A stretch of 64,000 nucleotides of DNA from Micromonospora sp. R77 (GCF_022747945.1 NZ_JALDST010000001.1:1612001-1676000), one strand, 5' to 3'. Positions 30,886 through 41,284 are shown, numbered from the stretch's first letter. Notes: generated by a model not told the origin, from the sequence alone. Made by a program: numbers and translations.

Positions 30886-33800
30886 TCAGGCGGCGGGCGC
30901 CTCCCCAGGTTCCTCCGCCGCCGCACAGGTGACCGTGGCCTCGGCGCGCACGCCGTTCACGGTCACCGCCAGCACCACCTGCCCGCCGGCCCGCAGCGCG
31001 GTCAGCCGGCCGGTCGCCGGGTCGAACCGGGCCACGTGCCAGGGCTTCACCCCGTTGGCCGGGCCGATGTGCAGGTTCGGTGAGCCCGACCAGTCCGCGC
31101 TGACCGGCGCGGCGACCGGCACCGTACGCCCGCCGGGCTGGGTGAACGTCGCCGTGACCGGGGCCGGTACACCCACCGGCACACGCGCCGGGGCGGCCAG
31201 GGCCAACCGGTCGACGTGGGCGTGGAACTCCGCGTCGACCCAGCGGGGGCCCTCGGCGAGCGGGTCGCGGCGGGCCCGCTCCGCCTCGGCCGGGGTGACC
31301 GGGTCGACGCCGAACTCGGTCCACCCGGTGAAGCCGCCGAGCTGCGGCGGGGTGGACGGGTTCTTGCCCGAGTTGCCGTTGACCACGTACGGCACGCCGT
31401 CCACCCGGTCGGCGTGGAAGGTGCCGACGTGCCCGTTGACCACCAGCGCGCCCTTGCCGGTGCGGTGCTGGAAGTCGGCGAGCCACTGCTCGACCAGCGC
31501 CGCCTCCTTGCGGTCGAGGAGCTGGCTGGCCTTCGCCGGGCTGGGATCGCGCGGCGGGTGGTGGAAGAGCACGGCCACCGAGCCGACGGCCGGGTCGACG
31601 GCGGCGGCGTCCAGGGTGTCCCGCAGCAGCCGCACCTGGTCGAAGCCGGCACCGCGCAGCGAACCGGTGGAGGTGTTCAGCGTCACGAACCGGGTGCCGG
31701 AGTGGTCGAAGACCCGGGAGGTGTCGCCGAAGACGCTCCGGAAGTTGCCGATCGGGGCGCCCATGATCTCGTGGTTGCCGGGCACGTAGTACCAGGGCAG
31801 CGCGTCGCCCAACTCCTCGTCGAGGATCCGCTTGGCCAGGGCGAAGTCGGCCGGGTAGGCGGTGTCCACGAAGTCCCCGTCGATGACCAGGAAGTCCGGC
31901 TTCGCGGCCCGGATCTCGCGGAGCGTACGGCGGGCCTGGGCGACCAGGTCGCTGTCCGGGTCGGCGGCGACGAACTGGGCGTCGGAGAGCACCGCGAAGC
32001 GCCAGGGCGCGCCGTCCACCGTGCCGTCGCGCAGCACCACCCGGTCGGTGCGGGGTGGCTCGGCCGGCGCGTCGACGGTCGGTGGCACCTTCGCCACCAG
32101 GTCGTCGATGACGATCTCGCTGGTGTACTGGGCGGCCGGGTCGGTCTCCGCCACATAGAACCGGCGGACCCGGACCGGGTACTGCACGCCGGCCGGGACG
32201 GCGAACTCGACGTACTTCCAGCCCGTCCAGGTGACGTACGGGCCGCGGAGCACGTGCTGGGTGTCCTGGGCGTCGTGCAGGTGCAGGCTGGGCCACTCCC
32301 CCTTGCCGTTGCCGTGGATCCACATGCCGAACGCCTGCGGCTGGCCGGGCACCTCGATCCAGGCCGGCGGGTCGGCGTACGCGGCCCGGGTGCCGGTGGA
32401 GGTGCTGAAGTCGTACGACAGCTTGAGGCCGGTGCCGGTGTGGCCGGGGGCGGGAGCCACCGAGCCGCTGGCCCGGGCCTGGCTGAACTTCCAGGAGGCG
32501 GCGTCGTCGAAGCCGGCGACCGGGACGTCGGTGAGCCCGACGGTCACCGGCAGCACGGTGGTCCGGCCGCCGACGTGGACGGTCACCAGGGCGGAACCGC
32601 TGTCGCCGAGCGCCTGCACCGACAGGTTGCCGTCGGCGGTGGGGGTGACGGCGAGCAGCGACCGGTCGTACTCCAGCCGCAGGTCGGCCGGCTCGATCGG
32701 CGCGGTGTTCCCCTCGGCGTCGAAGCCGACCACGCCGAAGAGCGCGCTGTCGCCCCGGGCGTTCAGGCCGAGCCGGTCCACGGTGGAGTCGATCCGGTCC
32801 AGCGGTCCGAGCACGGTGAGGTCGAGGGTGCCGCTGGCGGAGTCCCGCCAGGCGGTGACGGTGCTGCGGCCCGAGGTACCGGCCCGGAAGACGCCCCGGT
32901 CGTCCACCCTGCCCCGGTCGGCCGGGTTGGCCCGCCAGTGCGGCGCGCCGGCCGCCGGCCCGTACGTCTCGTCGTAGCCGGCGGCGGTGAGCCGGCGGGT
33001 GAGGCCGGGGAAGACGCGGTCCGGCCGGCCGCCGCGTACCGGCGCGACGCCCGGCGCGGCGGTGGGGTCGCTGGCGGTCTCCAGCCAGTAACCGGTGAGC
33101 CGGCCGCTGCCCGCCGGGGCGTAGATGGCCAGCCCGTTCGGCACCGGCCGCTCGCTGCCGTCGGAGGGGCTGTTCTCGACCTGGACCGTCGCCGCGCCCG
33201 GCTCCCGGGCCAGCAGCGTGGAGGAGCCGCCACCGTCGAGGTTCAGCGCGGTGTACGCGCCCAGCTCGACCATCATCCGGCCCAGCTCGGTCTGGGTGAC
33301 GCCCCGGCTGTCCACCTGCCGACCGTCCACCGTCATCATGATCATCTTTCGGCCGTCGGCGGTGAAGCCGACCGAGGTGCGCGGGGCCAGGGTCGCATCG
33401 GCGATCGGCTGCACCACGCCGTCGCGGACCAGCACGTTGCCGCCGCCGACCGCCGCGCGCAGGCTGCCGCCGTCCGACGACTTCGGCCGCCAGGTGAGGT
33501 CGACCGGGTCGCCGGCCGCAGCGCGGCGAGCGCGTCGGCCCGGCCTCCCGGCCGAGCAGCACGGTGGTCCCGGCCGGGATCGGCCCCTCGCCGGCCGCGG
33601 TGGCCACGGTCGCGACCCGGCCGCCGGTCACCGTCACCTCGACCGTCCGGGCCGCGCCACCGACCGCCCGCTGCCGGGGGTACGACCCCCAGAGCGGGGT
33701 GAACACGCCGACGCCGTCCCGCTGGACCATGTTGTTGAACTGGGTGAGCCGGACCGGCCCACCCGGCAACGCGGCGCTGCCGTCGAAGCCGACCTGGACG

Positions 33801-34360
33801 ACCCGGCCCAGCCCTTCGGCGCTGATCGCGGCGGCGTTGGGATGCCCGGCGACCGGCGACTGGACGAGTTCGCCGGAGCGGATGCCGACACCCTGCGCCG
33901 CACCGGAGTTGTTGATGTCGAAGAAGTCGCCGTTGACGGCGGCGACGGCGCGGGACCGGTCCACCGCGGCGCGCAGCGGCTCGTCGCGGGTGACCGCGCC
34001 GGAGTCCACGTAGTCCACGGTGACGCCACCGGAGAGGTCGGCGGTGAGCGCGTCGGCGCGCAGCCAGCCGTCGGTGTCGTACCGGTCGAAGGAGGTCAGG
34101 TCGAGTCCGGGGGCGACCGGGCGGCTGGTCCGCGCGGTCTCCAGTCCGCCGGCCGGCTCGACGCCGGTCGTCGGGGCGGCGGTGGGCCGCCGGGCCAGCG
34201 TCACCGCCGAGGCGGGATAGGACGACGCGGCGGGGAACTCCTCGGCGGCGGTGTCGGCACCGGGTGCCGCGAGCGCGGCGGGAACCGGCCCGGGGAGGGC
34301 GAGCAGCGGCGTGAGCAGCAGGAGGCCGGCCAGCCGCGCGGATCGACTGCGGGTACGCAT
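30886..34360 (-). CDS. Secreted phosphodiester glycosidase-metallophosphoesterase fusion, frameshifted
   Basis: Exported protein of about 1157 aa when two one-base deletions (near 33540 and 33512) are repaired. A Sec signal peptide (1-32, ending ALAAPG) leads into a NAGPA-type phosphodiester glycosidase domain with VNGDFFDINNSGAAQG and LNLDGGGSSTL. The middle (about 480-800) has beta-sandwich, Ig-like and carbohydrate-binding-like stretches. The C-terminal calcineurin-like phosphoesterase shows LSDAQF, VIDGDFVD, VPGNHE, FHHPP and NGHVGTFH, then another Ig-like tail. It may uncap and dephosphorylate a cell-wall or exopolysaccharide phosphodiester; that is inference. Both breaks fall in G/C runs 28 bp apart. 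Confidence 0.8.
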
Positions 34361-34447
34361 GGACGACAGTCAACCCGATCCTGAACAGAAGTTTCAATAC
34401 CCGGTTGCTTAACCGAAGAAAAACTTCACGGTCGTGCCCGGACACGA

Positions 34448-34479
34448 AGAAGGGCACGGCCGACTGGCCGTGCCCTTCT
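34448..34479 (-). terminator. Terminator of rho
   Basis: Perfect 14-bp stem AGAAGGGCACGGCC/GGCCGTGCCCTTCT with a 4-nt loop, 18 bp after the rho stop. It insulates rho from the glycosidase gene. Confidence 0.78.
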
Positions 34480-34497
34480 GTCGGTCCTACCGGGACG

Positions 34498-36649
34498 TCA
34501 CTCCCCCGGCGTCGACTTCGCGATCTGCATCAGGAACTCGATGTTGGTGCGGGACTGCTTGAGGCGGTCCAGCAGCAGGTCGAGCGCCGCCTGCGAGTCC
34601 AGCGAGTGCAGCACCTTGCGGAGCTTGTGGATGATCGCCAGCTCCTCCGGCGCGAGCAGGACCTCCTCCTTACGCGTACCGGAGGGGTTGATGTCGATCG
34701 CCGGGAAGACCCGCTTGTCGGCGATCTTCCGGTCCAGCTTGAGCTCGGCGTTACCGGTGCCCTTGAACTCCTCGAAGATGACCGTGTCCGCCATGGACCC
34801 GGTCTCGACCAGCGCGGTGGCGAGAATGGTCAGCGAGCCGCCGTTCTCGATGTTGCGGGCCGCACCGAGGAAGCGCTTCGGCGGGTAGAGCGCGGTGGAG
34901 TCGATACCACCCGACATGATCCGGCCGCTGGCCGGCGCCGCCAGGTTGTACGACCGACCGAGCCGGGTCACCGAGTCCAGCAGCACGACCACGTCGTGGC
35001 CCAGCTCCACCAGGCGCTTGGCCCGCTCGATCGCCAGCTCCGCCACCGTGGTGTGGTCCTGCGGCGGACGGTCGAACGTGGCCGCGATGACCTCGCCCTT
35101 CACCGAACGCTGCATGTCGGTGACCTCTTCGGGCCGCTCGTCGACCAGCACCACCATCAGGTGGCACTCCGGGTTGTTGCGGGTGATCGCGTTGGCGATC
35201 GCCTGCAGCACCATCGTCTTACCCGCCTTCGGCGGGGACACGATCAGCGCCCGCTGGCCCTTGCCGATCGGCATGACCAGGTCGATGACCCGGGTGGTGA
35301 GGATGTGCGGCTCGGTCTCCAGGCGGAGCCGCTCCTGCGGGTACAGCGGGGTCAGCTTGTAGAACTCCGGCCGCCGCCGCGCCTCCTCCGGCTCCATCCC
35401 GTTGATGGTGTCCAGCCGTACCAGCGGGTTGTACTTGTCGCGCCGCTGGTCGCTGCCGCCGGTGTCCCGGGCGGCCCGCACGGCGCCGGTGATGGCGTCA
35501 CCGCGGCGCAGGCCGTACTTCTTGATCTGGGACATCGAGACGTAGACGTCGTTCGGGCCGGCCAGGTAGCCGGTGGTCCGGACGAAGGCGTAGTTGTCGA
35601 GCACGTCGATGATGCCGGCCACCGGGACGAGCACGTCGTCCTCGCTGACCTGCGGCTCGCGCCCGCCGCCCTCGTTGCCGCCCTCGATCCGGTCGCCCCG
35701 GCCGCGCCGACGGTCCCGGAACCGGCTGCGCCGGCCGCGCCGACCGCCGTTCTCGTCGTCGTCGCCGTCGTTGTCCCGCTCGGCCCGCTGACCACGGTCG
35801 TTACGGTCGCCGCCCCGGTCGTTGCGGTCCCGGTCGTTACGGTCGTTACGGTCGTTGCGGTCCCGGTCGTTGCGGTCGCCCCGGCCGTCGCCCCGCTCGT
35901 TGCGCTCGGCGCGCTCGCCACGGTCGGACCGCTCGTTGCGCTCGCCCCGCTCGCCGCCGCGCTCGCCCCGGTCGCCGCCGCGCTCCGCCCGCTCGCCGCC
36001 GCGCTCGGCCCGGTCGCCGCCGCGCTCGACGCGCTCCGTCCGGTCGCCACCCTGCTCGGCCCGCTCGCCACCGCGCTCGGCCCGGTCAGCACCGCGCTCG
36101 GCCCGCTCGCCGCCGCGCTCGGCCCGCTCGGCCCGGTCAGCGCCGCGCTCGGCCCGGTCGGTCCGCTCCCGGCCGTTGCGGCCCTCGCCACGCTCGCCGG
36201 TCTCGGCGGTGGTGGTCTCCTCGGTACGCACCTCGGCCGGCCGGGTCTCGGCAGCCGCGGCACGGCCCCGACGGGTCCGGGTACGACCCTCGGTCGGCTC
36301 GGCGGCCGGAGGCCTGCTCGGGGCTGCGCCGCTCGGTCTCGGCCCGGTCCTCCCGCACCTCCGCGCGCACCTCGTCACGGGTGGGGGCGGCCGCGGCCGC
36401 AACCTCGGCCCGCGGTCGAGGGGTCCCGGCGGCGGCGCCGCCCTGCCGCTCGGAGATGGCGCTGATCAGCTCGCCCTTGCGCATGCGAGCAGTGCCGGAG
36501 ATGCCGAGCGACGCGGCCAGGCTCTGCAGCTCCGGCAGCAGCATCGCCGACAGGCCGGTACCACTGCGCCGACGACGGGTGGGGGCGGCGGTGGTGGCAT
36601 CGCCAGCGACGTTGGAAACATCCGACGTCACGTCGGTGGTGTCGCTCAA
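34498..36649 (-). CDS. rho: Transcription termination factor Rho, frameshift in the N-terminal part
   Basis: Hexameric RNA helicase that ends transcription, about 716 aa. From about residue 330 the RNA-binding and ATPase domains are intact (SPPKAGKTMVLQAIAN, VVLVDERPEEVTDM, DSVTRLGRSYN). The N-terminal SAP-like helix region (LLPELQSLAASLGISGTARM) is followed by a disordered insertion rich in Arg, Asp, Glu, Gly and Asn. One extra base near 36309 breaks the frame between EQAS and AAEPTEG; since rho is normally vital I suspect a sequence error. The start is TTG at 36649 behind GAAGGAATCCA. The leader is long. Confidence 0.92.
35763..36170 (-). repeat. Degenerate tandem repeat coding the Rho disordered insertion
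   Basis: Imperfect copies of 6-, 9- and 12-bp units code for runs such as AERGGERAERG, GADRAER and NDRDRNDRND. The first half is ER/GG type and the second half RND type, so two separate slippage expansions are visible. Confidence 0.8.
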
Positions 36650-36945
36650 TGGATTCCTTCCCTCGATAGGCCGGGACTGCCCGGAGTCGTGGAACCAGGT
36701 GGCCGGGCGGCCTCGGTGCACCCGCCTCGCATTGACGCGTCGCGGGAGTCTGTTACACAGCAGCCGGGCGGTTTCCCGACCCACCAACATCGGTGAGCAG
36801 GTCTCGCCGTCTGCGGCGACCTGTGGAAACTGCGGCGCGGCGTGGGCCTTGGCAGGGGTGACGGGCTGACCGCCGAGAGCTTCGGGGGTGCGCCGACCCG
36901 CAGGGAGATCGCATGCTTCGCGGCTGTGCTAAGTCTAGAGCGTAA
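36650..36945 (-). promoter_or_regulatory. Long leader and probable promoter of rho
   Basis: A TAGACT box at 36932-36937 (complement) is the best -10 candidate, putting the 5' end near 36925 and leaving about 275 nt of leader before the TTG. No gene is supported in this stretch. Long rho leaders are known to mediate autoregulation in other bacteria; whether this one does is inference. Confidence 0.35.
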
Positions 36946-37890
36946 TCAACTCTTCCGACCTGCGGCAACAGGGCCCCGCTCGGCGTGTCCCAGTCTACCC
37001 CGGGTGACCCGGCCTCCGCTGACGTCTATCGGCAACTCCCAGCGCTGCCATTCTGTTCCCGCGTCGAAGCTCGCCGGCGGCTCGGTCAGGGCCAGCACGG
37101 TCGGTCCGGCCCCACTGACCACAGCCGCCACACCCGCCGCACGCAGCGCCTTCACCAGGGCAGCCGTCCCCGGCATGCCCTCGGCCCGGTAGTCCTGGTG
37201 CAGCCGGTCGACCGTGGCCGGCAGCAGCAGGTCGGGCTCGGCGGTCAGCGCGTGCACCAGCAGCGCCGCCCGCCCGGCGGTCAGCGCGGCGTCGGCGTGC
37301 GGCACGGTGGCCGGCAGGGCGGCCCGCGCGGCGGCGGTCAGCCCGCGCTCGGCGGGCACGAACACGGTCGGCCGGACACCGTCGGCCACGGCGAGCGACA
37401 CCGCCCGCGCCCCGGTCGGCTCGGTCCAGGCGACGGTGAAGCCACCGAGCAGGCAGGGCGCGACGTTGTCGGGGTGACCCTCGATCTCGGCGGCCAGGCG
37501 CAGCGCCGCGTGGTCGTCGAGTCGCTCGGCCCCGTCGACGACCAGCCCGCGCGCCAGCAGCACGCCGGCGACGATCGCGGCCGAGGAGGAACCCAGGCCG
37601 CGGGCCTGCGGGATCCGGTTGACGCACTCCAGCGCCAGCCCGGGCGGCTGCCCGCCCAGCACGTCGAAGGCGGCCCGCATCGACGTCACCACCAGATGCC
37701 GGTCGTCCGCCGGCAGCTCACCGGCCCCCTCGCCGGTGACCGCCACCCGTACGCCGCCCGGGATGACCTCGGCCGCCACGTCGTCGTGCAGCCCGAGGGC
37801 AAGCCCGAGCGCGTCGAACCCCGGGCCAAGGTTCGCGCTGGTCGCGGGCACCCGGACCCGGACGGGACCGGAGGTGAAAGTCATCGGCAC
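36946..37890 (-). CDS. thrB: Homoserine kinase
   Basis: GHMP kinase of 314 aa phosphorylating homoserine for threonine synthesis. VRVPATSANLGPGFDALGLAL and the phosphate loop VNRIPQARGLGSSSAA are canonical, and VSGAGPTVLAL closes the fold. The GTG at 37890 stands 6 nt after a TAGCAT box, the leaderless arrangement; an ATG two codons later is the alternative. It lies before rho but is separated from thrC by 7 kb of unrelated genes, so it has its own promoter. Confidence 0.94.
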   Translation of the reverse strand: MPMTFTSGPVRVRVPATSANLGPGFDALGLALGLHDDVAAEVIPGGVRVAVTGEGAGELPADDRHLVVTSMRAAFDVLGGQPPGLALECVNRIPQARGLGSSSAAIVAGVLLARGLVVDGAERLDDHAALRLAAEIEGHPDNVAPCLLGGFTVAWTEPTGARAVSLAVADGVRPTVFVPAERGLTAAARAALPATVPHADAALTAGRAALLVHALTAEPDLLLPATVDRLHQDYRAEGMPGTAALVKALRAAGVAAVVSGAGPTVLALTEPPASFDAGTEWQRWELPIDVSGGRVTRGRLGHAERGPVAAGRKS

Positions 37891-37996
37891 CGGCTCATGC
37901 TAGGGCCCGGGACCGACATCCCGCCGGTCCGCCCGCCCCCTGGGAATTGCGGCCTGCCACTAGCCTGACGCCGATCCACCGACGGCGGGAGGCCAC

Positions 37997-38548
37997 GTGC
38001 AATTCCTGGGTTACTCGGGCTGGCAGCTGCTCACCCAACTGCCCACCCTGCTGGTGCTGGCGGCCGGCCTGGTGCTGGCGCTGGCCAACCGGCGGCTGCC
38101 GCGCGGCCCGCGCGGGCTCCTGCTCGCCGGCCTGGCCGTGCTGCTGCTCGGGACGCTGCTCAGCCTCGGCTGGCTCCTGGCGCTCCCCCGGCTCGTGCAG
38201 AGCGGCGGAGCCGCTCAGTTCACCCGGCTGAGCATGATCGTCGGGCCGCTGCTGGCGCTGGTGCACCCGCTCGGCCTCGGTCTGGTCGTGGCCGCCGCCC
38301 TCACCGGCCGGACGACAGCCCCGAGCCCGCCGGCTGGGCCGGGGCACGGTTGGCAGCCCGGTGCGGGTGGTCCCGTGCCGCAGCAGTGGACGGGGTCGAA
38401 CATCCCCCGCGCCGACGCCACCGCCCCGGACTCCTCGGCCCTGGACTCCTCAGCCCTGGCTGCCCCAGGCCCGGCTGGTCCAAGCCCGGCTGGCCCAGGC
38501 CCCGCGGCCCCCGGCCCGGACACCCCGGGCTCGAGTTCACCGTCCTAG
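37997..38548 (+). CDS. Unknown membrane protein with Pro/Ala-rich tail
   Basis: Hypothetical protein of 183 aa. Residues 1-105 hold about three hydrophobic segments (LLTQLPTLLVLAAGLVLALA, GLLLAGLAVLLLGTLLSLGWLLAL, and MIVGPLLALVHPLGLGLVVAA). From about 110 the sequence is disordered with repeated SSALDSSAL and PAGPSPAGPGP runs. The GTG start follows GGCGGGAGG with good spacing, which supports a real gene. It is divergent from thrB. I do not recognise a family. Confidence 0.6.
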   Translation: MQFLGYSGWQLLTQLPTLLVLAAGLVLALANRRLPRGPRGLLLAGLAVLLLGTLLSLGWLLALPRLVQSGGAAQFTRLSMIVGPLLALVHPLGLGLVVAAALTGRTTAPSPPAGPGHGWQPGAGGPVPQQWTGSNIPRADATAPDSSALDSSALAAPGPAGPSPAGPGPAAPGPDTPGSSSPS

Positions 38549-39069
38549 ACCGGCAATCTCGGTTGGCTGGTCTCTCCCGGCCCGGCGCGACCGGTTGTCG
38601 CAGTGCCCTACGCCCGGACTGCCCGCATCGGCCGGACTGCCTGCACCGTCCAGCCGCTGCGCACCGTCCAGCCGCCGTACACCGTCCGGGCGCCGCGCAC
38701 CGCCCGCCCCGGCGGGCCAGCCGGGACAGACACTGCTCGTGCGCTACAGCTTTGATGACGACGATGAATCACCCGCTCGCGCCTCTTCCGTGATTCATCT
38801 TCGTCATCAAAGCTGTAGCGTCCCGAAGGGCAGCCCACGGCACAGCCGGGACGGGCCGGCCTGCCCTCTGCCTGGCCGGGCAGCATTGACCGACAGCCAG
38901 CGCAGAGCGAGGCAAGGCCAGCCCGGACGAGGCAAGCCAGCAGGGAGCAGGCCAGCAGAGGGCAGGCCGGCATGGTGTTCGCGAGCAGGGCAGAGTGGCG
39001 GCGGACCGGCGCGGGCAGATCGGTGCCCTCGGCCGAAGAGTCGGCGGGTCACCGAGCGGACCCGCTGGA
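38549..39069. other. Intergenic DNA with repeats, no supportable gene
   Basis: About 520 bp between the unknown membrane protein and the MFS gene. It contains short tandem runs (ccgtccagccgc type near 38635-38700 and ggccagcag/gaggcaagc type near 38910-38965) and the long inverted repeat at 38742-38820. No frame shows a conserved protein. Confidence 0.55.
38742..38820. repeat. 31-bp inverted repeat (family B), complete copy
   Basis: Arms beginning CGCTACAGCTTTGATGACG match at 30 of 31 positions and are separated by 17 nt. The single mismatch is c/a at arm position 21. A related full copy is at 55244-55317 and a single arm at 9317-9345. The outer ends CGCTACA/TGTAGCG resemble terminal repeats of a minimal mobile element. 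Confidence 0.75.
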
Positions 39070-40314
39070 TCAGGGGGTGGAGGTGGGCTCCGGTTCGGTC
39101 GCCGGGTCGGTGAGGGAGAGCCCCCGGGTCGCCAGCCACCAGCCGGCCGCGTAGACCAGGGTGACCAGACCGCAGCCGGCCAGCACCACCCGCTCGTCCA
39201 CGGTGTCCACGACCAGCGCGACCACGAGCTGGCTGAGCGAGATGGCCAGCGTCGCCAGCATCATGTCGGTGGCGAAGACCCGGCCGCGCAGCCGGTCCGG
39301 CACCTCCCCCTGGAGGGCGAAGTTCGACAGCACCCAGTTGCTGCCGCCACCGAAGTGGGCGAGGAAGACCAGGACCAGGACCAGCGGGAACCAGGCCACC
39401 ACCGAGGTACCGAGGTAGGCGAGGCCGTACAGGGACATCGACAGGGCCAGGCCGGGCAGCAGCCAGGCCCGGTTGGTCAGCACCCGCCGCATCAGGATCG
39501 GCCCGACCAGGGCGCCGGCGCCGCGGAACGCGAAGAGCAGGCCGGTGCCGATCGCACCGACGCCGTACACCCCGGCGAGCAGCGGGAAGACGGTCAGCAC
39601 GCCGTTGCCCAGGCCGACCGCCGACTTCACGGTCACCAGCGCGAGCACCCGCGGCCGGTGCCCGATGTAGGCCAACGCCTCGCGGATGGCCGGCCAGGTC
39701 CGCTGCACCGGCCGGCCGGCGTCGCGGGGTGCCTGCAACGGCCGGCGGATCAGCGCGGCCAGGCCCGCGGCCAGCGCCAGACCGACCGCCGCCACCCAGA
39801 AGCAGGCGTACGGGCCGGCGGCGGCGCTGAGCACGCCGCCGAGGGAGGCGCCGACCACGCTCATGGTGCCCCAGGCGGAACCGGCCACGGCGTTGCCGGC
39901 GGCCAGGTCCTCCGGGTCGAGCACGTTCGGCAGGGCGGCCTGGGCGGCGGGCGAGTAGAACGCCTTCGCCACCGCGACGAGGCCGATCGACAGCATGGCC
40001 AGCCAGGCCGTCCCGGCGCTGTGCACGCCGAGCAGCAGCAGCACGCCGGCCAGGGCGGCCAGGTTGGCGATCATCATGATCTTCCGGCGGTCGAACCGGT
40101 CGGCGATGGTGCCGGTGTACGGCAGCAGCAGCGCCACCGTGCCGGTGTCCACGGCCAGCACCAGGGCACCCCAGACCCCGCTGCCGGTGAGCTCGGGCAG
40201 GAGCACGAGCAGCGGCACCATGACGAACCAGTCGGCGCCGAAGACCACCAGTTCGGCCAGGAAGAGGTTGCGGAAGTCGCGGTTACGGGCGAGGACCGAG
40301 ACGGTGGGTGACAC
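39070..40314 (-). CDS. MFS exporter, EntS-like
   Basis: Twelve-helix major facilitator of 414 aa. The loop after helix 2 has the MFS motif GTIADRFDRRKIMM, and the sequence resembles the EntS/MFS_3 group of siderophore and drug exporters (AAGNAVAGSAWGTMSVVGASLGG; a matching motif LRGRVFATDMM follows helix 10). It lies 21 bp after the deacetylase gene and may be co-transcribed with it. No siderophore genes are near, so the substrate is open. The start is GTG. Confidence 0.85.
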   Translation of the reverse strand: MSPTVSVLARNRDFRNLFLAELVVFGADWFVMVPLLVLLPELTGSGVWGALVLAVDTGTVALLLPYTGTIADRFDRRKIMMIANLAALAGVLLLLGVHSAGTAWLAMLSIGLVAVAKAFYSPAAQAALPNVLDPEDLAAGNAVAGSAWGTMSVVGASLGGVLSAAAGPYACFWVAAVGLALAAGLAALIRRPLQAPRDAGRPVQRTWPAIREALAYIGHRPRVLALVTVKSAVGLGNGVLTVFPLLAGVYGVGAIGTGLLFAFRGAGALVGPILMRRVLTNRAWLLPGLALSMSLYGLAYLGTSVVAWFPLVLVLVFLAHFGGGSNWVLSNFALQGEVPDRLRGRVFATDMMLATLAISLSQLVVALVVDTVDERVVLAGCGLVTLVYAAGWWLATRGLSLTDPATEPEPTSTP

Positions 40315-40335
40315 GCCGGAACCCTATCCGGCCGC

Positions 40336-41145
40336 TCACACCGACGCGGCGCGACCGAGCAGGTGGGAGACGGTCACGAAGGTGTAGCCCCGGTCGCGCA
40401 GCCCGGTGATCATGTCGGGCAGCCCACGGAGCGCCACCAGGCGGTCGTCGGTGCCGACGTCGTGGCCCAGCAGGATCGTGCCGGGCCGGACGTCGGCGAC
40501 GATCCGGCGGGCGTGCCCGGCCGGGTCGTGCGGGAACTGCCCCTCGACCATCTGCAGCGTCCAGAGCACCAGCCGGTAGTTCAGGCGGGCGGCGGCGTGC
40601 AGCGCGGCACCGCCCAGGTGCCCCCAGGGCGGGCGGAACAGCCTGGGCACCCGGCCCGTCGCCGCCACGATGGCGTCGTGACTGCGGCGCAGGTCGTCGT
40701 ACGCGCCGTGGGCGTCGAGGCGGGCCAGGTCGTGGTGGACCCAGCTGTGGTTGCCCACCTCGTGCCGGTCCAGCCGGCCGCGCAGCAGTCCGGCGTGCTG
40801 CCGGGCCCGGGAGCCGACCAGGAAGAAGGTGGCCGGTACGGCGTACCGGTCGAGGGTGTCCAGCACCATCGGGGTCCACTGTGGCAGCGGGCCGTCGTCG
40901 AAGGTGAGGGCGATCAGGCGCTCGTCGGTGCGTACCCCCCAGGCGACCTCGACCAGGCCGCCGCCCACGTCCTGCTGGTGGTTGCCCAGGGTGGCGCTCG
41001 CCGGTCCGCCGCTGATCGGGAGGCGGCGGTCGGCGATCCAGGCCGTCTCCGCGGTGGCGGCGGCACCGACGGCGGCGCCGCCGGTGAGCAGCCCGGCGGC
41101 GCGCAGCAGTGAACGTCTACCCCACCGGCCCGTGCGTTCCCCCAT
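40336..41145 (-). CDS. Exported polysaccharide deacetylase (NodB-type)
   Basis: Carbohydrate esterase family 4-like protein of 269 aa. The N-terminus GRRSLLRAAGLLTGGAAVG is a twin-arginine-like export signal. The NodB domain has TFDDGP (motif 1), NHSWVHHDL (HxxxH metal motif 2) and RPPWGH (motif 3), so the metal site looks complete. Likely targets are peptidoglycan GlcNAc/MurNAc or another N-acetylated glycan. It is first in a pair with the MFS gene. Confidence 0.86.
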   Translation of the reverse strand: MGERTGRWGRRSLLRAAGLLTGGAAVGAAATAETAWIADRRLPISGGPASATLGNHQQDVGGGLVEVAWGVRTDERLIALTFDDGPLPQWTPMVLDTLDRYAVPATFFLVGSRARQHAGLLRGRLDRHEVGNHSWVHHDLARLDAHGAYDDLRRSHDAIVAATGRVPRLFRPPWGHLGGAALHAAARLNYRLVLWTLQMVEGQFPHDPAGHARRIVADVRPGTILLGHDVGTDDRLVALRGLPDMITGLRDRGYTFVTVSHLLGRAASV

Positions 41146-41284
41146 GGCTCAGCTCCCGCTCCGGAGGCCCGCCCGGTGCGGGGCGAACCGACACCCCACA
41201 TTATGTGTCGGCTCGCACACGGTGCGGAGTCGGACACCCGACGCCGGGTGGCCCGACCCCGCACCGGGGCGCGGGAACCGGGCG

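Noticed and set aside
30635..34360. A single 1241-residue protein covering the glycosidase locus
   Set aside because: After about residue 270 that frame loses all similarity and becomes Arg/Gly/Pro-rich, while the real domains continue in other frames; two one-base deletions explain it.
38900..38970. Short tandem ggcaagccagcag-like units taken as a regulatory array
   Set aside because: Units vary in length and sequence and are not tied to a promoter; best seen as noncoding low-complexity DNA.
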